This document shows positions 47,961 to 57,890 of a stretch of 64,000 nucleotides of DNA, piece by piece. The stretch spans positions 495,091,627-495,155,626 of the forward strand of contig CM046881.1 in assembly GCA_025667525.1 (NCBI GenBank). The letters run 5' to 3'. Under the pieces are notes generated by a model, which did not search any database, was not told the DNA's origin, and was given only the letters and a program-made list of their open reading frames with translations. How positions within the stretch are numbered: position 1 is the first letter of the stretch; every line of letters begins with the position of its first letter. Origin of the DNA: Glebionis coronaria (lineage: Eukaryota; Streptophyta; Magnoliopsida; Asterales; Asteraceae). The translations under genes and the position numbers were made by a program.

Positions 47961-48072
47961 TCAACGTCCAAAACCTGTGTGTCAACGCCCAACTTACTCT
48001 TGTCATCGCTTGACTTGTCAGCGTCCAAAATCTGCTTGTCAATGCTTATCTTACTTTTGTCAGCGCTTCTTG
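47961..48072 (-). repeat. 21-bp tandem repeat in element E ORF (array 1)
   Basis: Five to six units on the plus strand starting TCAACG or TCAGCG (47961, 47982, 48003 short, 48018, 48039, 48060). Each full unit is 21 bases, so the frame is kept and the protein has heptads such as QVLDVDK, SKLGVDT and QILDADK. Confidence 0.88.
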
Positions 48073-48719
48073 TGAACTACTCCATCATTGCTGTAAAGGA
48101 TAAGTTCAAATTTGTAGGAGTAAACAAAGAGACATCAAAACCTGGTTGCTTCTTCAATTCTGTAAGAGCTTCAGCCACACCCAAAGATTCTCCATCATGT
48201 GAGCCTTTGTCACTCACATGTATCTGCTCATCCTCCCCTTTGGAAGAATCCTCCATACCATTCCTATTGTTAGCACCTTCTAAAAGAACAATCCTCTCCC
48301 TCAATTGCTTGAGTTCAAGGCCTTATGTAGTGACAGTTTGTACCAGGTCTGCATTTTGCTTTTGCAAGCTAATGCAGACAGCCGTCAATTCCAACATTGT
48401 ATATGGTTTCAATCTGCCCTCCTTTAGAATGGGTATTTGACCTCCCAAAATAGAGTCATGGGGCATGGATGAGGTCTTAATGATGTTAGGACTGACTTGG
48501 CCTGCATCTAAGCGAGTACCAATAGTCCTAGCCTCACCCATATCACCAACCACACTTGTGGTGGTGGTTCTCTCTGCAACATGGCTAGGACCACCAGAGG
48601 AGAACACTCCAATGGTCCTTTGGCGTTTTTCCATCCTATAGTCTGGGGGTGAAGAAGATGATGTGGATTGGGTAACAGTTTGAAGGTTAAGGGGTGTTTG
48701 GGTATGTTGTAGAAAGATG

Positions 48720-48782
48720 TCAACGTTTGGATTTGAAGTATCAACGCCAACATTTAACGTGTCAGCGTTGAAGGGATCTTGG
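48720..48782 (-). repeat. 21-bp tandem repeat in element E ORF (array 2)
   Basis: Three 21-base units (48720, 48741, 48762) beginning TCAACG or TCAGCG. They encode DPFNADT, LNVGVDT and SNPNVDI. The unit is the same type as array 1 and the LTR copies. Confidence 0.85.
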
Positions 48783-49639
48783 TCAAGTTCCATATGTTCA
48801 GGTTAAGGTGATGGTTCAGGTAATGGGTTAAGGTGTGGTTGTGGGTCTGGTTGAGGTTGTGCTGCTGCAATAACAGCAAGCATGGCTTGGGTAAGGGGTA
48901 AGTCTCTGTGAGGGGGTGAATTCATCTTACTAAAAATAACTTTCTTTTGCACAGGGATCGCATAAAAATCATCATGATCCCTGACGCAATACCTTTGCTC
49001 ATCAAAAATCATTTGTAAAAATCGTGGGTAAGCCAAAGTCATCTTGGTACCCTTGTTTTTACACATGCCATCAAAAATCAGTTTAGAAAAATTATACTTT
49101 TGCCCATTAGTAATACACACAATTGCACTAGCAATAAATCTGTTAATTTCATTATGTGTAGTATATTTGGGACTTAAACATTGAAGGATGACATGTATTA
49201 AGTACTTCCAAGCTGGGGGAAATTCCTGTTTATTATATTTGTATAAAGTACCCTCTTCAGGGAAAGGATACCCCAAAGCTTGAAGTCCCTGTTCTATCTC
49301 ATCAATGGGTAGAGTGGTTATACCATCTGCATCATTAAGATGCAAAGCCTGGCGAACCAAGACTTCAGTAACCACCCATGGTCGCCCATGAACAATAGCA
49401 ATTAATGTAGTCACATTATTAAGCGTTGAGGAACTAACAGTGTTCCAAAACTGTTTAATATGAGTGACAGAGATAAGAGGAGCATGAGAAAGTGCATACC
49501 GTAATGGGGATGCATTCAAATACGCCACCATCTGAGTATATTGAGGAAATAAAGCATCATCAGCCACCAAATAGGCAACCATGTTATGGTAACTTCTGAA
49601 TCCCAATACCAAGTCACTCGGTTTAAACTTAGGCGCCAT

Positions 49640-49839
49640 TGATGTAGAAAGCTGTGTGAAAGGTTATGAAAGATGAATATAGGATAATAATTTGTTAGAC
49701 AGGAATATAAAATTACCCTGTTTAAAAAGAAGGATCCATATTTAGAGGAGAGGTAGGCACATGTGATTGGTCAAAAAGGAGGCAGTTATTTTCAAAATAT
49801 AATGATGAAAATCTTGAAAAGAAAATAACTTATCTTGTT
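49640..49839 (-). other. Sequence upstream of element E accessory ORF
   Basis: 200 bases without an ORF. On the minus strand the final part is pyrimidine-rich and ends in a splice-acceptor-like ACACAG (AG at 49652-49653). The region stops where element H begins. Confidence 0.5.
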
Positions 49840-50060
49840 TGTTGGAGCATAGTTTGGCTAGGCCGGTCTGACGACTCTCCTAGGCCGTTCGTCGTCTTCC
49901 CGGGTCCTGAGTAATGCTGCAAACAAAAGTAAACTGGTTAGACGTGGACCCGAGGCCGGAGCCCCGGGGTCCACCTCCGACGGTCAAGTTAGTATTCGGT
50001 CGATATATTGTATATGAGGTGTGGTTAAGAGAGAGAACCTGATTTATAATGAGACCCCTA

Positions 50061-50076
50061 CCCTGTTTATATAGTC
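50061..50076 (-). promoter_or_regulatory. TATA box of element H
   Basis: The minus strand reads GACTATATAAACAGGG, followed by sequence with an AG-rich leader. It is the best promoter candidate in this block. Confidence 0.55.
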
Positions 50077-50139
50077 TTAGGGTTTCTTGTAGGATAAGTA
50101 AGGTGTGTATGGGTCGTGGGCCTGGCGGGCCGATCCCAT

Positions 50140-50390
50140 TACCGACTATACGTCGACATGTCCCCCAATCTAGTATGATATGGTCCATGATCATGTTATG
50201 CTATACTCATTCGTGTATCACGCTCACTAACAACCGCGTGCGGCTTGTTGCTTAGTACATCCTCGTGGGTCTTCCGTAACATATGGCTCCACTCGTAAAT
50301 GGGCTACCTTTAGCAAAAAGATGATGGGTTGGGGTTGCGAATAGTGAGCGAAGCCACTATACGTCATCATGTCCCCCCAGTCTAGTATGC
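50140..50390. repeat. Two copies of a ~40-bp motif in element H
   Basis: ACTATACGTC-ACATGTCCCCC-TCTAGTATG-like sequence at about 50144-50181 and again at about 50349-50388, with a few changes. Both lie just upstream of the TATA box in the minus-strand sense. Confidence 0.75.
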
Positions 50391-50589
50391 TTGGTTGTCA
50401 CCAAGGTTACTAGACTTTACTCCATATCCGCTACATGTAAGCGTATCCACGTCGAAAGAAATGGGGAACCCGTGTACGTAAGACGGGTGGTTGTGCTCGA
50501 ATGCTTGGTTTCCTGTTACTTGACGGTAAAGAACCCGTAAGAAGAAAACGTGTTCTATAGTCGGGGTAACACTGGCATTGGCAAGGTAT

Positions 50590-52208
50590 CATTCTTATTC
50601 ATCTCTTACGTGAGGATGATAAGAAGGTTTCGTGAAGGTGGAGGTGGAACCCGTATGTTGCATTGTGAATATTTTGAAGGCGTACTTCTTGTACCCATTG
50701 ATGATGCAACACAATGCGAATATTTCATTCGTCTTATGGTAAACAGAAGACGTACTTCTGTGGCAAGGTGATGCGGATGGTACATCCGTCTTGTGGCCAC
50801 GACATATGATAATGACTTAAAAAATTGTCACGGTGTTTCATGAACTAGGCGTAGTTGATCAGGCTTCGCCTAATTAAGGTCAAACAACGCAAACTTTAAA
50901 GAAATCACTTCGTGGCCGGGCAAAGTAATTCGTCGCAGAAGACGTACTTCTGTAACAAAGATATGAACCAACAGAAGACGTACTTCTGTGGCAGAATGAG
51001 CCAGTGAAGGCTTACTTCCACGGTAAAGGCAACAAGAAGGTAGAAGACGTATTTCCGCGACGAAGACAATGAGCCCATGGAAGGAATGCTTCCACGGATA
51101 AAATAAGGCGCCAGTGGAGGATTACTTCCACAGCGAAGGAGAATGAGCCCGTGGAAGAATACTTCCACGGCGAAAGATAATGAGCACGTGGAAGAAATAC
51201 TTCCACGGCGAATATAATGAGCACGTGGAAGAGATACTTCCACGGCAAAGATAATAAGCACGTGGAAGAGATACTTCCACGGCGAAGATAATGAGCCAGT
51301 GGAAGAATTACTTCCACGGCGAAGACAATAAGCACGTGGAAGAGATACTTCCACGGCGAAGAAAATGAGCCAGTAGAAGAATTACTTCCACGGCGAAAAC
51401 AATAAGCACGTGGAAGAGATACTTCCATGGCGATGATAATGAGCCAGTGGAGAATTACTTCCACGGCGAAGACAATAAGCACGTGGAAGAGATACTTCCA
51501 CGGCGAAGATACTGAGCCAGTGGAAGAATTATTTCCACGGCGAAGACAATGAGCCAGTGGAAGAATTACTTCCACGGCAAAGACAATAAGCACGTGGAAG
51601 AGATAGTTCCACGGCGAAAATAATGTGCCAGTGGAGGAATACTTCCACGGCGAAAGATAACGAGCATGTGGAAGAATACTCCCACTGCGAAAAATGAGCC
51701 AACGGAAGGAGTACTTCTGTGGCGAAAAGAATGAGCCCGTGGAAGAGTACTTCCACGGCGAAAACAATACGCCAGTGGAAGGAGTACTTCCACGACGAAG
51801 AATGATGAGCCTGTGGAAGAGATACTTCCACGACGAAGATAATAAGCCCGTGGAAGAGTACTTCCACGGAGAAAGATTATGAGTCCGTGGAAGAGTACTT
51901 CCACGGCGAAAACAATACGCCAGTGGAAGGAGTACTTCCAGGGCGAAGAATGATGAGCCCGTGGAAGAGATACTTCCATGGCGAAGATAATAAGCCCGTG
52001 GAAGAGTACTTCCACGGGCTTATTATCTTCGCCCGTGGAAGAGTACTTCCACGGCGAAAACAATACGCCAGTGGAAGGAGTACTTCCACGGCAAAGAACA
52101 ATGAGCCCGTGGAAGAGATACTTCCACGGCGAAGATAATAGGCACGTGGAAGAGATACTTCCACTGCGAAGACAATAAGGACGTGGAAGAGATACTTCCA
52201 CGGCGAAG
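50590..52208. repeat. Hairpin repeat array, about 32 regular units plus degenerate ones
   Basis: From about 51000 there are 32 units of 31-38 bases. Each has a short palindrome, GTGGAAG-(4-6 bases, usually AGATA)-CTTCCAC, and a linker near GGCGAAGATAATGAGCC. Neighbouring units alternate in places (linker ends GCACG or GCCAG), giving 74-bp dimers. A set of three to four units is repeated near 51735-51890 and 51890-52050. At about 52018-52035 one linker is inverted. Left of 51000 the units become diverged, with other arms such as CAGAAG/CTTCTG. The right end is cut by element I. Confidence 0.95.
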
Positions 52209-52970
52209 TGATGCGGTATTTTTGTACACATTATTTTAGGAAAAACAAAGCGACAAAAGCGGGTAAGTATTAAGTATCACGTTTTGTGAAAAACGTGAAT
52301 ACTCGTCGTCGAGTTCGTTCTTGGTGGAGGTATGGTGTTTAGCCAACAATATTATACGTTAGTTAATCGAGTGATTACGTTTTTGGAAAGACGAAAAGAA
52401 AAGAAAGAGGGGACGAGTTACGCTCAAAACGGACGAAAACGCGCGAACGTACGAACGTAAAAGCGCGACCCAACGAAAAATTTCACCTAAAAATAATTAA
52501 AAATCACTAAAATGTTCTAAAAATTCTAACTAAGAAAAATATATAAACCAAAAAAATTGAAAAGGCTTAAATTATTTTATATTAATATTTAAATTTAAAT
52601 AAAAATCCTAAAAATGAAATAACTAATAAAGGACAAAATGAGAACTTTTTTATTTGTAAAACTAAAATACTTTATTTAAAATCTAAAAAATATTTTTGAA
52701 ACTTTATCTAACTTTTTTTCTATTTTTTTAATACCCAACAAACTATTTTTAAAAAGAAAATGCATAAAAAATAAAATATAAAAGAGAAAAATCTAAAACT
52801 TGGGAGAAAAGTACTACATCTATATTAAAACATAAGAAAAATAACAAACACGAAAAAGGAGCTCAAAATAAGCTGATAATAAGCTAACAAGGCTACTAAT
52901 ATGAAAATAAGTCGAAATAAGAAAGGGAATAAAAGAAAAATAAAATGGATTAATAACCAAAAAGATGAAG

Positions 52971-53046
52971 AGATCAGATGGTTTCTTAGAGGGATGCTAC
53001 GTTTGGTTTGTGATGTGAGGTCAGGGGTTCGAATCCCCCTAACAAC
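52971..53046 (+). repeat. tRNA-like module 1 in element I 3' LTR
   Basis: A D-arm/A-box-like CAGATGGTTTCTTAGAG is followed by B box GGTTCGAATCC (53026-53036). The B box lies inside a perfect T-arm, AGGGG-TTCGAAT-CCCCT. No acceptor stem closes, so this is a tRNA-derived or SINE-head relic and not a tRNA gene. Oriented opposite to the retroelement. Confidence 0.7.
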
Positions 53047-53139
53047 TTTTTGACAGTTATTTTTCTTTTAATATCAACTTATACAAAAAAAAGGGAAAGT
53101 ATAAAATAAAAATAACAAAAAGTAATAACATAGAAGCTC

Positions 53140-53216
53140 ACTAGAGCAGATGGTTGTTTAGATGAATGTTGCGTCAGCTTGTATGCTGCGTGGTCAGGGG
53201 TTCAAAACCCCCTGCT
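53140..53216 (+). repeat. tRNA-like module 2 in element I 3' LTR
   Basis: AGAGCAGATGGTTGTTTAGA (A-box-like) and GGTTCAAAACC (B box, 53199-53209) in a T-arm CAGGGG-TTCAAAA-CCCCTG. It starts about 95 bases after the end of module 1 and is clearly related to it. Confidence 0.7.
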
Positions 53217-54911
53217 ACTACTTTCTGTGATTATTTTTTACGCTTGTTTTTTTTGCTTTCAGCAATAAGTAACAATCACACATAAGTAGTTTGCTTATGT
53301 ATGATGATTCAGCAAAGAAAAACACAGAATATCACCACAGAATCACTATATGAGCAAACCAAACCCAAATGCAAAAAATGGAAAGAGTGAACTTTGAGCT
53401 TAATTTCAGACACTAAAAAGCTACTTACTATTGATTTTCAGATCTTAAATCCTCCAAACAAGGCATAGCATAAGCTGCTGATATTATATACTTTAAATTT
53501 GTTCAAACAGTGATCACTCAATTGTTCGAATCAATTCCTAAGTCTTTTCTACGTAAGACACTTTTTCAATACGCTCAAACAACACTCTAAACACCACCAG
53601 CAGCCTATATATCAAGCAGACTTAAGCCCCTTGTCTTTTTCTAAGTTTGAAACAGTGGGTGGGTAGACTTTAGCTATATGGAGAGTTCATCAAAGCTGTG
53701 TACTTTTTTTACGCTAAAAATTGTGGAAACAAGATAAAATTCTACCTAATAGTGAGCTAAAAACCTAAGTTAAATCTATCCTCAACAAACATTCGAGTTT
53801 CCAAACCTCAAATTCTCAAAAGTAAATCAACTAGGCCTATGATGCAATCTGGTGGTTTACGAATGACTAGACAACAAGATGAACGAAAATGCTGCACACA
53901 ACGGTGTGCACCAATAACTCATATACCTCAACAAATCCAAAATTTTGGCACTTTTTGTTATCAGTCTAGGCCTCAGAGTTCACTCATTAGCATCACCATC
54001 ACAACAAAACTTATGAGAAACGTACAAAGCTATATTCACAGATAACAAACAACTCGAAAAAGAGCGCTAATCAGCAATTTGAAAAACTTCAATATAGGCA
54101 GATTACAATACAAAAGTAAAACTTCCAATTTTCTGAGTTAAACCTAAATTTTTTTGATAAAATCAACTCCCCTAAACCTCTTGATTAGGTGCAGAGCTTA
54201 GCTATCCTTGAGGGTCGCTTACTACCCACAAAGCACGCTCTCCCAAACACCACTTTCAAAGTCTAAGAATGCAAATTTTCAAAGATTACCGGTAAAATAC
54301 GCCACCCCAAACAAGATTAACACAACAAATGAATCAGATAACACATCCAATAGCAAATTCACACAACCATAAATCACATACGCGAATGTTCATAAGCAGA
54401 AAATTCAAAAAAGTAAAACAAGGGAGAAAATCTCTACGGCATACATCCATGCCCTAGATTGTTTGAGCTTATGTGCTAGCGTAGAAGCACAAGCTTCCCG
54501 AACCTGCTAAGAATAAAAAAACGTGAACAGTGACAATAATAATATGAATAAACAGTGAACAATCTTTATATTTTCTTTCAAACACTTTTCTCAAAACTTT
54601 TCTTTCTTGAAAATTTGAACCACAAACTAAAAACTTGAATCTTTCTGAAATCTTACTTCAAACCAGAACACGATCAAAAGAAAAACTAATTTTTACCAAC
54701 TTTTTCAAGAATTTATGAAAAAAAGGGATTACAAATTTTGTTTGAACAAAAGATGTTTTTGGAACTCAGATTTTCTTTAACAACCTACCAACTTTCAAAG
54801 CAATAAAAAGGAATTACTTTTATACCAAAACACCAACTTTTATAACATTTAAAAAGGAATTACAATTGGGTTAAAGAAAATTTGGAACAAGAACTAAAGA
54901 GACCTAGGTGT

Positions 54912-54922
54912 CCTTATATAGT
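54912..54922 (-). promoter_or_regulatory. TATA box of element I LTR
   Basis: The minus strand reads CTATATAAGGA, roughly 1.1 kb from the LTR start. The same sequence is at about 63356-63366 in the 5' LTR. Confidence 0.55.
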
Positions 54923-56048
54923 GGACTACAAACGTTCTAGAATAAAAAGGAAATCCTATGAACCCTAATGCTTGTAAACCCGAAAATACCCCTTTATGTC
55001 TTGGACTTGTTCTTGGTCAAAAGAGCATCTTGTGATTTGCCAGAGGACATGTGGGATTGCCAGCTGTTTGAATATCATCATGGCCGTTGGAGGACCATTG
55101 GAGAGCAAGAAAACCCTATGGGTCGTTGGATCTGCTGTCACACCTTGTTTGCTAGCCAAGAGTAGGTCAGGGATGGTTGGGTACATCACATGGGTGATGG
55201 TGATAGGTGATTAGGGGTGGGAATGAGATTGAGAGGTTCTTAATCATTATCCTGGAGAAGATTTAACCCTGATTCTTTGTCAATAAAAAGTGTAAGATTA
55301 GGGTTTATACACAGGAATAGTGTATAATTTAATCTGTGATTAGGGGTGTTTTGGTGTTTGCCGCCATGCTTTGTTATTATTAAAAAAAATTAAAACGAGT
55401 TAAATAATAATAAACATGTGGCAGGTTTGTTAGGTCGGGTTTTATGTAAGGGTTTGGGTCGGTTTAGGGTGAGCTGGCAACAAGGTATTGGTGGGTTTGT
55501 GTAATGGGTTTATGTAATGGGTAAATGGTTTAAATGGTTAATTAGTTTTAGGTTTTGGCAATATCAGCCCCTCCCATTAACAACAGAATAGTGTAAACTT
55601 AGCACCCTTGGTCCTTTTAACTTTTCTTCGTTAGTCTTTTGGCTGTTTCATCAATAGTCCTTTGTAACATTGGAGGACTTGTGTTGTCTTTTTTCAATCT
55701 TCAAGGGTTGGACTTGTAAATTTATCAAACTTTAGGGACCCCAAAGTATTTTTTGGATAGTTGAGGGGTATAAAGTGTAATTCTTCAATTCTTGAGGGAC
55801 CATTTTTGACAAATCTTCAAACTTGAGGGTCTTTTTGGAAAATTCAACACTCGGGTCCGGTTCATTGTGTGGCTTCGTTTCCCGTGTTTGTTTTTTATTG
55901 ATTCTTGTGATCTTTTGTCCTTTTCTCGATATTCGTACCTAAAACATACAACAACGAATACAAGTATATTTTTGGCACTTTTTATGATATTTTAACCGTT
56001 TTAAGCTCGTTTTGGACGATGAGACCATGTATAATTGCGGTCTCATCA

Positions 56049-57890
56049 CTCCCCCATACTAAACCATTGTCGTGCCCTCACGCAATGCTAGAATAACGTA
56101 TCGTAGCACCTCCAAAATTCATTTTTATTCAATTTTATTGAATGATAAACTAGCTACATTACTACTATTACTACTACATGCGTTTTAGACATAATGTATG
56201 ATTTTCATTGCAAAATGGGACGTTTAGGTTCATAGAACAAGAACATGTGAATGCTTCGTTAGAAATAATTTCATCGTCCTCGATTTTCACCCCAATTCCA
56301 TGCTAAGCGTGCAACGAGATCATTGTCATTATAAGTTAATAATGCTAACCCTACTCATATGCCCTAATCACGTACTTATCCTCCCATTTTCCTAAGTTGT
56401 ATCTCTTATATTTTATTTTGTCTTGAATGTTTCACGAGGATACATTGTTTGACTTATGAGATAATAGAGATTTAGGTCTAAAAATAGAGTCCTAACGGTG
56501 TAACCAAGACCATCAAATTAATAACCCCTCCTAATAGACAACAATGTAAAAAAATTAAGTCAACAAGAGGGATCGATAAACACGGTTTTATAACGGTTTT
56601 GAACATGAGACTTATTACCAAGACTTTTATACGCCCCCTAACGGAAGGGCCTTATTATCATAGGTTTACCTCTATCTTTTATTCAACTTCGCCATGAAGC
56701 TTTTATTATGACTTCGGTCTTGCCTTGCCTTTTATTATCCACCTCATCGGTGGTTTTATTATGGCCAAAGACGTATATCCTCACGCTAAGGCAAATTTTG
56801 GATCTTTAAAGCTTCAAAGATTAAGGCTTGATTCAGTTTCAATTTTGCATAGATTTTTCGGCCTTGTGAGCTTCAAATTGTTTGCTTGATTTAGGTGAGC
56901 ACTTGAAATCTTATTATTGGGTGAAGCTTTCGATTATTCGGGTTGCCAATACTTCAAAACCGTGACGCTGGCGATACCTTAATGTCTTCCCAATTTAATT
57001 ACATGAAAGATACTAGAAAAGACTAGAAACCAACAATCAAGACTAAACGCTAAGTCAATATTTATTAAGCAAAAAATATTTACAAGCGAAGGGAGAATAA
57101 GCAAACAACGAGAACACATGAGTTTTTGAACGAATACGAGTACTCTACGTTTATCATAGTAACTTATAATCAACTCTATCATTTCTCGTCCTCATTTAAG
57201 AGACTTAGCCTAATATAAAGTTAAGGAATCGAAGCTAAGTGCTCAACACGCACGGTCGAGTCAAAAATTACTCTCATTCTCGCCATCGGAAAATCTACAT
57301 TCGTGTCTTCAAACAATTATAAAATATGAGAAAATTTTTGAAATTTGGCCATTTTTAGCCTTATTTTGCAACAAAACGATAAACAAAAAGATAAACTGGA
57401 TAGCGTGAAGGTTTAGCAAGGCAAGTATCTATTCACCCTCCCATACTAAAGTTAAACATTGTCCTCAATGTTTCGAGTCTAGGGGTGCAAACACCCACAT
57501 ACTAGAGACGTAGTCGAATGCCTAATATAGCATGGAAAGGGTGTAACCGTTAGAACATAAAAGGATATATCATGTGTGGATATCGAGAAATTCTTCAAAG
57601 CAAACGATCGAGTGCTCCCATAAAACGAACACGAGAGGCTCTGATCGTGAAGATAATGATCATCTAAAAACCACAATGCACAAGCAACCACGAAACAAAG
57701 GTTGGAAGGGCACAAATCCCCTCATTAGGTTAACTAAAAAGCAATAGTATTTACAAGGATAAGCATGAGAATTCCCCCACGAGGCACCTTGTTTTTGATA
57801 ACCGAGTCAAAAGCTCTACTCGAATCCCCATAAATGTGATCATTTAGGGATTATCTTGGTTCGGTCATTTTGGGTGGGACTTACATGTAA
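56049..57890 (-). other. Element I 3' non-coding domain
   Basis: 1.8 kb with no credible ORF. The PPT (minus strand GGTTTAGTATGGGGGAG) abuts the LTR at 56049, and a related tract lies at about 57434-57452. Several blocks align by eye with the same part of element C: ACGAGATCATTGT(C/T)ATTATAAGTTA near 56310, TTGTCTTGAATG near 56418, AAACATTGTCCTCAATGTTT at 57449-57468, and TTTTTGATAACCGAGTC near 57791. Confidence 0.75.

Larger units (their letters stand above)
46562..49639 (-). pseudogene. Element E 1026-codon accessory ORF with five in-frame stops
   Basis: A single reading frame runs from ATG at 49639 to the TAG at 46562-46564 without a frameshift. It is broken by TAA 48803, TAA 48323, TAG 48077, TGA 47297 and TGA 46778. 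The N-terminal 270 residues form a compact domain (YHNMVAYLVADDA, LRYALSHAPLISVTHIKQFWNT, WKYLIHVILQCLSPK, FNFSKLIFDGM-like YNFSKLIFDGM). From memory this resembles unnamed ORFs found beside copia pol in daisy-family genomes. A Pro/Gln linker, a disordered middle with two sets of seven-residue repeats (around 48720-48782 and 47961-48072) and a helical charged C-terminus follow. Its place just before PPT and LTR is that of an env-like ORF. Function unknown. An acceptor-like TTTCACACAG lies 13 bases before the ATG. Confidence 0.75.
22008..49839 (-). mobile_element. Element E: minus-strand LTR element (probably copia) split by elements F and G
   Basis: Pieces read leftward on the minus strand: the accessory ORF (49639-46562), a PPT (TTTAGGGGAGGAT, about 46510-46522), and an LTR starting TGTTTGGAATAAAATG at 46509. 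The LTR continues at 34071-33948 and at 22297-22008 across two nested insertions, each marked by a 5-bp TSD. Removing both insertions gives an LTR of about 490 bp ending GGGATCAACA. Pol and the 5' LTR are not visible, so the superfamily is inferred from the accessory ORF type. The left edge is tentative. Confidence 0.65.
49840..52208 (-). mobile_element. Element H: truncated minus-strand LTR-like block with hairpin array
   Basis: From TGTTGGAGCATAG at 49840 (a minus-strand end in CCAACA) to the edge of element I. A minus-strand TATA box at 50066-50073 and downstream leader-like sequence suggest an LTR read leftward. The right half is the hairpin array and would be upstream (U3) of that promoter. 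It has no ORF of substance: the many 60-250 codon frames here are translations of the repeat. No partner LTR is seen, so LTR identity is inferred. Confidence 0.5.
52209..56048 (-). repeat. Element I 3' LTR
   Basis: 3840 bp, from TGATGCGG to CTCATCA on the plus strand. It matches 60649-64000 at high identity with scattered changes and small indels. It contains two tRNA-like modules near 52971-53216 and a minus-strand TATA (CTATATAAGGA, 54912-54922). The only ORFs are 65-75 codon overlapping frames near 54965-55214, without recognisable content. Confidence 0.95.

Noticed and set aside
47691..48440. 249-codon plus-strand ORF
   Set aside because: Antisense shadow of the element E accessory ORF, whose frame is consistent over 3 kb.
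50590..52208. CRISPR array
   Set aside because: The setting is a plant genome. The linkers are near-copies of each other and not unique spacers, there are no cas genes, and the palindromes themselves make up the repeat.
50905..52231. Several overlapping 60-250 codon ORFs on both strands with SPWKYLFH-like repeats
   Set aside because: They are translations of the short DNA repeat and open in many frames at once. No start context or domain.
52971..53216. Functional tRNA genes
   Set aside because: B boxes and T-arms are good but there is no closed acceptor stem or clear anticodon arm. Best read as tRNA-derived relics.
54965..55214. 65-80 codon ORFs near 54965 and 63409
   Set aside because: The same LTR sequence in two copies, open on both strands, with differing lengths and no recognised content.
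57479..57715. 78-codon minus-strand ORF in element I
   Set aside because: Isolated, no motif, inside the non-coding 3' domain and without a counterpart in element C.
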